Below, in pieces: positions 11,337-20,282 of a stretch of 60,000 nucleotides of DNA; the stretch's first letter is position 1; each line of letters starts with the position of its first letter. The DNA comes from Polytrichum commune (Eukaryota; Streptophyta; Polytrichopsida; Polytrichales; Polytrichaceae): assembly GCA_950295325.1 (NCBI GenBank), contig OX485809.1, positions 37,455,081 to 37,515,080 on the forward strand, written 5' to 3'. Made by a program: the position numbers and the translations under genes. The notes under the pieces were generated by a model that was not told the DNA's origin, searched no databases, and saw only the letters and a list, made by a program, of their open reading frames with translations.

Positions 11337-12470
11337 CACATACCTCTCCAATATGAACCTATAGGGTTCAGCCACGTGGCGATGGGGTGCGGGGTGGATG
11401 GGACGTTGGGAGTCGGGGCGTTTGGGGGGCTCCTCTTGAGTACTTAAGGGTTTTAGGGTTTCATTTGCCCATTTTCACCCTCTCATTTCTCCGCCTCCCC
11501 TCTCTCGCTCTCCTTCCTCACATTCTTCTCACGCTCCTCTCTTGCTTCTCTAGGGTTTGTTGTTGTCACCCTAAACCCTCTCCTCCCCGCGTTCCTCTTG
11601 TTGTTGGCGCTTCTCTCCGCGCTCCTCTCCTCTTGCTGTTGGCGCTCCTCTCCTCTCCGCGCTCCTCTCCTCTCCGCGCTCCTCTTGCTGGTGGCATTGC
11701 TCCTCTTGCTGTTGGCGCTCCTGGTCACCTCACAAGGTTGTTTGTTGTTTGTGTTTGTGTTTGTTCTTGTGCTTGCTGGTTTGCTTTGCTTTGCTTTGTG
11801 CTTGTGCTTTGCTTTGCTTTTGCTTTGCTTGTGCTTTCTTGGCTTGTGCTTTACTTTGCTTTGCTGATTTGCTTTGCTTTGCTTTGCTTTGCTTTGCATT
11901 GCTTGTGCTTGCTGGTTGTGCTTGCTTGTGTTTTGTTGTGCTGGCTTGGTTGCTTGTTTGATTGCTGGCCTCTTGCATAATGACATAGGTTGCTTGTTTG
12001 ATTGTGTTTTAGTTAATTTCTTGCTTTGACTTGCTTGTTTAATTGTTTGATTGTCTGCTGCTTGTGTCATTGTTTGTGCTTGCTAGCTGGTTGTGCTTGC
12101 TTGTGCTTAATTGTGATTGTTTTTTAATCTTTTGTTTATGTGCTTGCTTGTGATTGTTTTTTCTCTCTTTTGCTTGTGTGCTTGCTTGCTTACAGTTGTT
12201 TGATTTGTTGTGCTTGCTGCTTGGCTTTGCTTTGCTTGCTGGCGTGGTTGTTTGTTTACTTGCTGGCCTCTTGCATAAGTACATAGATTGCTTGTTTGAT
12301 TGTGTTTTAGTTTATTTCTTGTTTTTTTACTTGCTGGTTTGATTGTTTGATTGCTTGGTTTTTTTGTTCTTTGCTGGTTTGCTTGTATTTTGCATCATAT
12401 ACAAAACCACCTTCCTGAAAATCCGGAACCCTCTCAACAAGGACCAGATTAACCAATGTAGGGCTTGAAG
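11337..12470 (+). promoter_or_regulatory. low-complexity leader/intron upstream of cargo genes
   Basis: 11450-11740 is pyrimidine-rich (CTCCTCTCC, CGCTCCTCTTGCTG repeats) and has GGGTTTTAGGGTTT and CTAGGGTTT/CCCTAAACCC telo-box-like motifs, typical of plant promoters and leaders. 11745-12370 is a long run built from TTGCT/TTTGCT/TTGTGCTTG words. Within it, 11962-12022 and 12256-12318 are near-identical copies (CTGGCCTCTTGCATAA). The 197-aa open frame here (11387-11980) is Leu/Cys/Ala low complexity and is not called as a gene. A 5' untranslated exon and long first intron of the downstream cargo gene is a plausible reading. Confidence 0.55.
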
Positions 12471-12994
12471 TTTACGGACGCGCGTCCGTAAACTTTGACG
12501 CACCAGGTGGGTGAAGCATGCAACATATATCCAGAACTTACGGACGCGCGTCCGTAAGTTCTGGATATATTTAAAAAACAATATTATTACTAATGGAGAG
12601 TATATTTTCCTAATTTACGGGCGCGCGTCCGTAAACTAGTGACATCCAAGTAAACCCCACTCCTAGTTTACGGACGCGCGTCCGTAAACTAGTGACATCC
12701 AAGTAAACCCCATTCCTAGTTTCCGGACGCACGTCCGTAAATTAGTGCTAACCCCGTAAACCCAACTACTAGTTTAAGGACGTGCGTTCGTAAACTAGAA
12801 CTATCTTATTAAATCTTATCTTTGTTCATAGTTGAGATTCTCATCCCCAACTACCCGTTGATAGTTTACGGATGCGCGTCCATAAACTACATGTGAAATT
12901 TCGTATTGACATATGCAAAATCTTTTCGGATAGTTCATTCTGACATTATAATTCAAAACAACCTGTGGAAAGTTTACGGACGTGCGTCCATAAA
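12471..12994. promoter_or_regulatory. palindrome array upstream of cargo gene
   Basis: Eight copies or variants of the element palindrome: 12471-12492, 12537-12558, 12614-12635, 12667-12688, 12720-12741, 12773-12794, 12865-12886 and 12973-12994. Four consecutive ones (12614, 12667, 12720, 12773) are exactly 53 bp apart, a tandem unit distinct from the 66-bp unit on the transposase side. The last four copies carry point changes that weaken the symmetry. The array ends 45 bp before the ATG at 13040, which follows a good acceptor (TTTGCAG). The copies thus lie in a leader intron or promoter. Confidence 0.8.
12525..12570. repeat. 46-bp perfect palindrome
   Basis: The usual core is extended on both sides by ATATATCCAGAAC and its inverse, giving a perfect 46-bp palindrome able to form a cruciform or hairpin. 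Confidence 0.95.
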
Positions 12995-13039
12995 CTTGAC
13001 ATTGATCATGATGCTAAGCATTGTTTTTTGCATTTGCAG

Positions 13040-13573
13040 ATGGCATCTACAAAAAGACCTGCAATTGACCAGGCATTTGAGTTTCTTCCGCCTCCACTTC
13101 CACCCGCCATCAAAGATATAAGCCACAACGATCACTACAAGCCAGTTGAAGACACAGTAGACAACTGGACAGTTTACGTAGAGAAACTTGAGAATGACAC
13201 ATTCGTACTTAGATTTGGGTATCAAATGAATACCAAAGATATAGACGTAGATAAATGGGTTAGAGTTAAAAATTGGTCAGTAGAGTGTGCAGTGGCCCAA
13301 GGTGACTATGTCGTCATAGATCTTGAAAAACAAGATGACAGAGTCACAATTCTTCTTCATGAGCACAGACATCCATTCCACAAGGCTGAATGCGAAAATG
13401 GCAGCCCGGATGCGGGTTGCTTCAATCTTGCAACTGAATTCCAAGACTATGCATGCAATGCACCTTGGACGGGTAAGCGGCTTGGAAGACTCCTCAACAA
13501 TGTCACGAGAGTGAATGGGGCAGTCCTGGAGTCCAGAAAGGGGAAAAGGAAGAAGAAAGTCGTTTCTGAATGA
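13040..13573 (+). CDS. cargo ORF, N-terminal part (unknown domain)
   Basis: 177 aa starting at the ATG directly after acceptor TTTGCAG, ending at TGA 13571-13573. The sequence is globular in character (VDNWTVYVEKLENDTFVLRF, WVRVKNWSVECAV, GDYVVIDLE) and ends in a basic KGKRKKK stretch resembling a nuclear localisation signal. I do not recognise a family. After the TGA the same frame stays open for another 99 nt into the ATG at 13673 and beyond, so this is probably the first part of one larger protein with the ParB-like and methyltransferase-like parts, interrupted by a premature stop. An intron spanning the TGA cannot be excluded, since GGGTAAGC at 13471 is a possible donor. Confidence 0.65.
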   Translation: MASTKRPAIDQAFEFLPPPLPPAIKDISHNDHYKPVEDTVDNWTVYVEKLENDTFVLRFGYQMNTKDIDVDKWVRVKNWSVECAVAQGDYVVIDLEKQDDRVTILLHEHRHPFHKAECENGSPDAGCFNLATEFQDYACNAPWTGKRLGRLLNNVTRVNGAVLESRKGKRKKKVVSE

Positions 13574-13672
13574 CAACCGCGTGTTCCACAGACAGTCCCG
13601 GAAGGACCAAAACCGTCCCAAAGTGGAGCATCGAGAGGGAGCAGACCATCCAGTAAACGCTCCCATTCACAG

Positions 13673-14795
13673 ATGGAGTCATCTGGACTTACCGAAGGTC
13701 CAGATGTCAGCTCCACCCTTACTGTCGCACCACTTCTGAAGAAAGGAGAACGCCCGAACTCTGATCTATCAACAAAAATTCAACAAGAGTTCGACGAAAA
13801 AACGAAAGCCTGCTGGCCAATGGGCAGGTATTTCACATTTGACGTGGATGTTTATAAATGTCACCAGGGCACCGAGAGTATAAATACTCGGGTGCAAGAA
13901 GAGAGCGGGGTCTGGTGGCAGATGAACAACATCATGAACAACCCGAAAGCTGACCGGCAGACCATATGTGTGACCCCAAAGGATCCAATCGTGGAGGTCA
14001 CACCAGAACATTGGCCAATTATTAAGCAAGGGGAATTCTACATCGTGGACGGCCAGCATAGCGTGGAAGCGGCAAAAGCTCTCCTCGCAGACGATAATTG
14101 GAAGAGCCCTCTGAAACCCACAATCCGATATTGGAAGGCACTTCTCGTGCATTCAGAGGACTCCAATCAGCTCATCGCCATATCTGCCTTCCTCAACCAG
14201 ACAAACAAAATCAAAGCGTTTGAGGCGTCATGGGCAGCCAACATCGTGGCTGGTAGGACCTTGTGGGAGGAGCACGGCTGTCCACCAAAAGAGAGGGACA
14301 ACGCAGTCGTCAAGAATCCCAAATGGCAGGTAATATTCCCAAATGAATTTACGGACGCGCGTCCGTAAATTCTCCTTCATTCTTTCTGTAAACTTTCCCT
14401 TTATTCTTTGTGTGCTCCAAGTTTACGGACGCGCGTCCGTAAACTAGACGGTTCTCATTCCATTTTTTGATCTCATTTCAACAACTCATGTGTTTCTCTA
14501 CTTGCAGGCATTCAGCAGTGCGATTGTGACGAAGTTCTCAAGCATTAACATGAAGCAAAGCGGCATGAAGACAGTGCAAGATCTAAAGGGCGAACTGAAG
14601 CTCATCACTTCGTCGGGTAGGACCTGGGCTATCTGGATGCGCGTCTTCCATGCACACAGCAACGGAGAACTCATCAACCTTGAGACGGAGAAGAAGTACA
14701 AAGAGGACCTGAAGATTAAGGTGCCTCCAATCCTCAGAGAGTTCTTCCGTCCCCTCCAAGGGTTGCTCGATGCCGAGCTTTACAAGGCGGCATAA
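13673..14795 (+). CDS. ParB/sulfiredoxin-like domain, cargo middle part
   Basis: Exons 13673-14329 and 14508-14795, 314 aa as read. The intron is phase 0 (GGCAG/GTAATA, CTTGCAG/GCATTC) and contains two palindromes. The central feature is WPIIKQGEFYIVDGQHSVEA with VDGQHS at 14045-14062. It resembles the GxHR box of ParB N-terminal/sulfiredoxin-fold nuclease-like domains (DGQHR), here with Ser in place of Arg. A long helical region follows. The second exon is basic and helix-rich. The frame ends at TAA 14793-14795 but reads on openly to the next part, so the stop looks like a secondary mutation. In bacteria and phages, ParB-like domains are often joined to N4/N6 DNA methyltransferases, which is exactly what lies downstream. 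The fold assignment is inferred from one motif and context. Confidence 0.6.
14348..14443. repeat. two element palindromes within an intron
   Basis: Perfect copies (TTT + 16-bp core + AAA) at 14348-14369 and 14422-14443, inside the 178-bp intron 14330-14507. Confidence 0.9.
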
Positions 14796-14864
14796 CACCT
14801 TCTTAAGGAGACTCCGAGAAGGACAGCGCCATATCCAAAAATCTTCCTCAAACGACCAAGGTTT

Positions 14865-17503
14865 ATGAAGCCTTCAACGTACCATATTAAGGAATGGTGC
14901 GAATACAGGAAGAAGAAGACATTGGCTATGAGGGAGATAGGCAAATTGGTACCCGCCTACAACCTTACAGATGCAGATGGTGACATTGTGTGGGACAACT
15001 GGAGGGGATTGAAAATAGCATACCACATCAATGGCGTCTCAATGAAGGCATTGATAAGAGCAGCATCTCCGTTCTTGGCCCAGCGCTCAAGGAAGAACGA
15101 GAAGAAAGGTTCTATCGACGAAAGGGAGACAACTTTATATAAACACTTCCTCGATAGAAAGAAGAATGCCAAATTCGAGGGTGTCGCGAGGTTTTGCGTT
15201 GTGACATCACAATTCAAGTTCGGCAAGTGGGACACCCATGCTTCGCGGGCCACTGTGAGAGATGACCCCCGGGGTTGTCCTTTTGCTATCTTTGATTTCC
15301 GTGCATTTCCAAATTCTTGGAAACAACCTCCTCCGGGGACCCCTTTCTACGACAGCTTCCTGAAATCTTTCAAGAGCTTTCGGTCCCCTGCACTTCTGGA
15401 GCCAAACGTGTGGCTGTGGATTGTGGACCAAGAGAGATCCGCAGCGGTCGTCGACCTATACAACTCGACGATGGATCTCGAATACAATAACTTCCACAGC
15501 ACATACGTCCCCGCGAAGACGGAAGGCATCGCCGTCATCGAAGAAGCAAGGGGGGTAAAGCAGGTCGGCGCTATATGTCTCTATTTCTTGACACGGAAGT
15601 CTTCGCCAAGTGGGCGTTTGCCTGTAAAGGCGAAGAGCGTGTTCAAGAAAATTTACCAGTTGCCGCCTCCACACCCCAAGGAGCTAATGGACGAGGTGAT
15701 GTTCGCAATCTGCCCGGCAACCGAGCTCCGAATGGACTTTTACATAGGAGTATTGAAGGCTGTGACTGTGATGAGTGAGACAGTGTACAACGTCTTCGGG
15801 GGGACCAAATTTGTTTATGCGGCATTGGTAAGTACTTAAAAAAACTTTCATGCCTCCACCTGATGCAACTTTATGGCCGCGCGACCGTAAAGTTTAACCA
15901 CCTAGTTCATTTCAACTTTGCGGCCGCGCTGCAGTGCATATTTACGGCCGTGCGGCCGTAAAGTTATCAAACCTAACCCAGTGTGCATTTTACGGACGCA
16001 CGTCCGTAAAATGCACACTGCATCATGTTTGTATGTCCATCTTCCCCGTCAATTCAATCTTGATACCAACAATCCACTAACTTTTTTTATTTGGTGCAGA
16101 TGCTTGGGTTGCAGGTTAACTCGTTTGTGGGGGTTGGCGACATGGATGAGTGCAAAGATCACAGGAAGCTTGCAGAGAAAATGGATCTCAATGACTTCTT
16201 GGATATCATTACCCCACATCCTGTTGTTCCTCTTGCCTCTAGAGAGGAGCCTTCTCATGCAGGCGGGTGGGGCAGCGATGGAGACGATGATCCAATGTCT
16301 CCAAGGGGACAGCCCTCCAGGCAGGAAGACTTGCGCGGTCTTGCTCGTCATCCAGTGTATCACGTGGCGTATCTCCTGGGTGAAGACGACATGGATGCAG
16401 AGGAGGCGCAGCCCAACGTCACTCCAATTCGGGTGCCTCATAATACGCCTAGTCTATCACCCTTTGGGACTCCCACTTCTCGAGTTGGGCTTCCTTCCAC
16501 TGCGGGGCCATCTCGTGCTGCAAGGCTTATGGCGGAGAGGGATGCGGACCTTGCTGCAGAAACCGGATGCACGGCGTCCTCTGGTGGGGGAGAGCCCAGT
16601 GAGCAGGCGGCGCTCCCGCCCATGGAAGGTAGAGATATGCTAGAGTTGATATCGAGGCCCGATATCGACTCCTACCGTGTAAGCCGGCGGCAGAGGAACA
16701 AGACGCCTTACAACGAATACCCCGAAGGCGCCGTCTTGGAACTCTCAGATGAAGACGAGGATGAGGTGAGGCTGTACGCTTCCATCTCCGCCTTGCCTTC
16801 TGAGCCAGGCAAGGTGAAGAGAGAGCCCATGTCCGTCTCCGAGCTAGACGAGAAGATGGAGAAGAGGATGAAGGAAGAGCTTGACATGCGGCTCCGGGAG
16901 GCCAACGAAGAGCACGCCAGGAAGATGGCCGCCATCCAAGCTGAGATGGAGCAAGCTAGGTTGGAGTCTGCTCGGAGGCACGCCGACCTCATGGCTCAAA
17001 ATCAACAATTCTTGGCTCAAAGCCAACAATTCATGAGCATGATGGCAAGCTTGCAGGCAAGACCCCAGGTGGTGTATGCAGCGCCCGAGCCCGCCATGTC
17101 CGTGCCCCCCGTTCTGGTGCGCACTCCTTCTAGCAGCCACACGGTGTACATACCGGAGCACACCTATACGGCCCCCGCGTTGGTTGTCCCGCCCCCTCCC
17201 CAAGTTGCTGCCGCTCCAGAGCCCTCCCCTCCCGCCATAGGAGACGATGAAGATGTCAACATGGGCGACGCCCCCCTCGCCGATGAAGATGTACATATGC
17301 GGGGGGGCCAAGACTCCTCGCATGAGGATCAACCTTTCGTCGGCACGCAAGCGTCGCAAGCAGGTGGAGCCGATTTGTTGGTGGTGGAAGACACGCAGGG
17401 CGAATTTACGGACGCGCGTCCGGAACCTGGCCCCGCAACTGGGCCTGGTGAGGGAGGCACTGCCGGCGAGGAACTCACCGCTGAAGAGGTAATCAACCTT
17501 TGA
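14865..17503 (+). CDS. DNA-methyltransferase-like fold plus coiled coil
   Basis: Exons 14865-15827 and 16100-17503, 788 aa as read; phase-0 intron with donor TTG/GTAAGT. The same frame is open upstream to the TAA at 14793, so the true N-terminus is probably in the preceding part. Order of elements: strand plus FDFRAF (about 15288-15310) where a permuted methyltransferase would have DPPY; then NVWLWIVD and LYFLTRK strands; then VFGGTKFVYAAL-MLGLQV spanning the intron (15792 on), which matches the FxGxG AdoMet loop that follows DPPY in beta-class N4/N6 methyltransferases. Loss of the DPPY residues suggests an inactive enzyme. The tail is acidic, then a coiled coil (about 16832-17060) with repeated QNQQFLAQSQQF, then Pro-rich disordered sequence. 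A palindrome is embedded in the coding tail. GAG/GTAATC at 17488 is a phase-0 donor, so the protein may continue into the FCP1-like gene. Confidence 0.6.
15870..16020. repeat. cluster of diverged palindromes in intron
   Basis: Within intron 15828-16099: 15870-15891 and 15941-15962 carry a changed core (ACGGCCGTGCGGCCGT-type, Eag-like), a degenerate copy lies near 15917-15932, and 15979-16020 is a 42-bp palindrome with core ACGGACGCACGTCCGT and flanking CAGTGTGCATTTT arms, perfect except for the two central bases. Confidence 0.85.
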
Positions 17504-17538
17504 GCATGCCTCCCTCTTTACGGACGCGCGTCCGTAAG
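17405..17538. repeat. one coding and one intronic palindrome copy
   Basis: 17405-17426 lies in the coding tail of the methyltransferase-like ORF, encoding the core of EFTDARPEP, with one mismatch in the right arm. 17517-17538 lies 14 bp after the stop, or 29 bp into a putative phase-0 intron beginning at 17489. Confidence 0.85.
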
Positions 17539-17881
17539 TTCCCAGTCAGCCAGCTTTTGTGGCGTGTGCATATTTTCGAGTTCGAATCTCGACTTCGCCC
17601 GCGGCGGCGGATCCAATTTTGCTAGTGTAGGCTCAATTAATCTTAGGAGAGACCTTTAGTGACAATGTAAATTATTCGCGAAATGTATATCACCAAACAC
17701 ATTAATACAATTTTTTGAACTGCATAGTTCTTCGGATACTTGTTGCCTCGCATTTCTTTGTTGCGTTTTTGCATGCTTGTCATTTGGTTTTCCTGGGTAG
17801 TGCCATTCACCTAGGTAGTATGTGCCATCACAGGGTCCGTCGGAGATATGTCGCCACCCCGCCGAAAGACCAAGCCATATT

Positions 17882-19548
17882 ATGAGGAAAAACTTCATAA
17901 TATTTGACCTCAATGGCGTGCTTTGTCAATCCACACATATCTCCAATAGTGCGTCCAAGGGTCCCTACCGTACTCCACAAGACATGGATTACGGCGGGCG
18001 CTTCGATACACTAATTAACAAGAAGGTTGTGCGCGTCCGGCCCGGCTTGAGGTGCTTCCTTCGTGAGGTCCTCGGCTTGGCCCATGTCATCATCTGGAGC
18101 TCCATGCTGATGGACAACACGAAGGCCGTCGTCAGTTTCCTTTTCCGAGAACTCGCAATGCCGTGCTTGCTTCTCGGTCAAGAACACTGCGATGACCTTT
18201 ATGACCGTAGCGGCAACATTGTACCCAAGGTCGGAGGAGGCCGCGGACCTCAATTCCTTAAGGTGCTGAGGAAGAACCTCTGGGTGGGCGTCCCCCAAGG
18301 TTATTGGCCCACTCCGGAGAACACGCTCCTCATTGACGACAGCCCGGCGAAGAGCGTTCTCAACCCCCCGGGCAACTGCATTTTCCCGAACCCTTGGGAG
18401 GGCGATAGAAACGACAACTTCCTAGAGTTAGAATTAGGACCCTACATTAGAAGGCTTGCCCATCACTCCGGAAGTGTCCCGGATTTTGTCCTCTCAAATC
18501 GTATTGGCAATAGACCTCTAGGCCCAAGAGATACAGAATTTAGGAGGTTGTACGGCTTTGCTGAACTCAATAAATTGGTATGAGAACTTTGATACTTTTT
18601 GGCTCCGTACTTGGACTCTCCATGTTTATATCTAACATTTCTCTCCTTATTTTGTAAATGTATTTTTGTGCCTTAGTTGCCTCACCAAGCATCCCAAAGT
18701 CTCGGACATGGCATGTCTACATCTCAGCCGGGCCCCAGCTCCCCTTCCATTGGTGTGACCGACGTTTCAATGCCTTCACTATTTCAATTTTCGGCCGTCG
18801 ATGCCGCCTCTGCCGTGGATTACTCCAAAGACTCGGGGTTCGAAGACGGAGTTGTCGATAGCCCTCCTCCAAAGGTTGCAAAGCTCAATTACGCTCTACC
18901 CCCATCCCCATCTCCCCTCCGCAATGAGAAGCACGTTCGAAACCCACGGTCGACCAGGCGTCTTTGCATGGATGAACCCCACATTGATGTCCCGGCCTTT
19001 ACGAACGTCCCGGTTGTGCTTGTGTCTACTCCCCTCGATGTCCCTGAAGATCAAACCGCCGCCCCGAAGGCCAAGGTGCCCCACTATTGGCATTCTCAAG
19101 TTTTTCGTTCATGATGTCCGCATATTAATTTAGTGCATTTCAAATTCTTGGGTTTTTCGGACTTACATCCGTAACTTATACTAACCCACGTCATTGTATA
19201 TATTTATGGTCATTGTTTCAGACCCCAATATACATGGATGTGGGACGTGCATCCTCCACTCCGTCATTGGATAGGCGAACACTGAAGACTGCGACTTGCG
19301 AGTCTGATCGTTGTTTGGCCCTACGAAAGAGTGCAAGACGTTCGGTTTCCCAAACACGTTCGTATTCCACTTATTCGGTAGGGGGTCGGCCAATATGGGA
19401 AAATGGCATATATTCGAGGGCTGGGAATGGGAATAAACAAGGTTACAGTCGCGGAGCCGAGATATTTAGAGCCATGGACGCCATGAAAGCAAAAGAAAAA
19501 GAAACGGCCGCAAAGGCTAATAATAGTATTTCAAAAACAAAAGAGTGA
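17882..19548 (+). CDS. FCP1/SCP-like HAD phosphatase domain protein
   Basis: Exons 17882-18577, 18677-19099, 19222-19548; 481 aa, all introns phase 0. The start opens with FIIFDLNGVLC, the HAD nucleophile loop. FCP1/NLI-interacting phosphatases have DxDx(T/V); here the second Asp is Asn (DLNGV), as I recall for some plant relatives, so catalysis is doubtful. HVIIWSSM (motif II) and LLIDDSPAKS (acidic motif) follow, then NPPGNCIFPNPW. The second exon is Ser/Pro-rich and disordered; the third is basic (SARRSVSQTRS) and ends in a Lys/Glu-rich helix. The donor at 19100 (CAA/GTTTTT) is weak. The frame is open upstream to 17834 after an acceptor CACAG, also phase 0, so this may be the C-terminal part of the preceding cargo protein. 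Its stop lies about 300 bp from the transposon's right terminus. Confidence 0.75.
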
Positions 19549-19854
19549 CGCCTATTCATGGTCCAAATGTATAGGCTATATTAAAATACATATAGATGTG
19601 GATTTGTGTTTCTAGGGCTTTGGCCTAATAGTGGATATTCCACTTGCATTTTGTATTTTGACCCTCTTCAATGAATATGATATCCATTTCCTATATGCAA
19701 ATGTTGTAATTGTCCCATTTCCCTATTTTTATATGTGTAATTACATGCATTTGAGTTTCATATTTGTTTCCATATTGGGAACATAGCATATTTGTAGTGT
19801 ATTCATTCCTATAAATGTGAAAGCCACGTCCTTAAATAGTCTCAAAATTAACAA

Positions 19855-19882
19855 AAAGTCTCCAAATAACGAATATAGTGTT
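19855..19882 (-). repeat. right terminal inverted repeat
   Basis: 28 bp, the exact inverse of 3080-3107. TTAG follows at 19883-19886. Confidence 0.9.
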
Positions 19883-19890
19883 TTAGTAGT

Positions 19891-19954
19891 TAATTAGGTC
19901 GGTGACTTCCTTCTAGGTCTACATCTAGCTAGAAGGTAGTCACCTACCTAATTA
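19891..19954. repeat. 26-bp-arm hairpin next to transposon end
   Basis: 19891-19916 and 19929-19954 are inverted copies (24 of 26 match) with a 12-bp loop. It starts 4 bp outside the putative TTAG target duplication. A second hairpin (ACACAACTCTT arms) lies at 19998-20034. Confidence 0.85.
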
Positions 19955-20282
19955 AAGAGAGAACATTCTTTCACGGACTTCGTGTGTGTCATTAAAGTGA
20001 CACAACTCTTCCACATGTAAGAGTTGTGTTGCGGAGCTCAAAAATCAAGCCAAAGCTTAAAACTCCCACACAAAAGTTTTTTGTGTCATGGCCTTGTGTC
20101 GAAGAGACCGCCTTTCCTACTAGTGGGTGCTGAAGGAGCTTTCCTGTCGACATTCGCTTGCATTGCACAGTGATCATACAACGTGGTAACTGTGCTTAGC
20201 ATTAATGTACCTTGTTTTATGATTGAATATATGCTCCTCTTAGAATAGTTTCATATACACGCTGCGTTTTACTTGCATGACT

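Larger units (their letters stand above)
3080..19882. mobile_element. giant TIR DNA transposon with transposase and cargo
   Basis: Perfect 28-bp terminal inverted repeats (3080-3107 and 19855-19882, outer end AACACTATATTCG) bound 16.8 kb. A TTAG lies directly outside both ends (3076-3079 and 19883-19886) and is the best candidate target-site duplication. Inside are a leftward DUF7869-like DDE transposase (6833-3726), a rightward cargo frame with ParB-like and DNA-methyltransferase-like parts (13040-17503), an FCP1-like gene (17882-19548) and about 25 copies of a palindrome seen nowhere else in the window. A smaller transposon is nested at 9654-11336. The termini contain CACTA/TAGTG, but the 3-bp flanks expected of a CACTA element (GAA and TTT) do not match and the transposase is not TNP2-like in appearance. 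Boundary and gene content are seen directly; membership in a named superfamily is uncertain. Two stops in the cargo suggest partial decay. Confidence 0.85.

Noticed and set aside
11387-11980. 197-aa open frame
   Set aside because: It is a Leu/Ala/Cys/Phe low-complexity translation of CTCC and TTGCT repeats, with an equally long open frame on the opposite strand.
17563-17605. tRNA gene suggested by GAGTTCGAATCTC
   Set aside because: Only a T-arm-like sequence; no matching acceptor stem, D-arm or anticodon arm upstream.
3082-19880. Classical CACTA (En/Spm) element
   Set aside because: Termini contain CACTA/TAGTG, but the 3-bp flanks differ and the transposase shows DUF7869-like motifs; kept as a possibility in the findings only.
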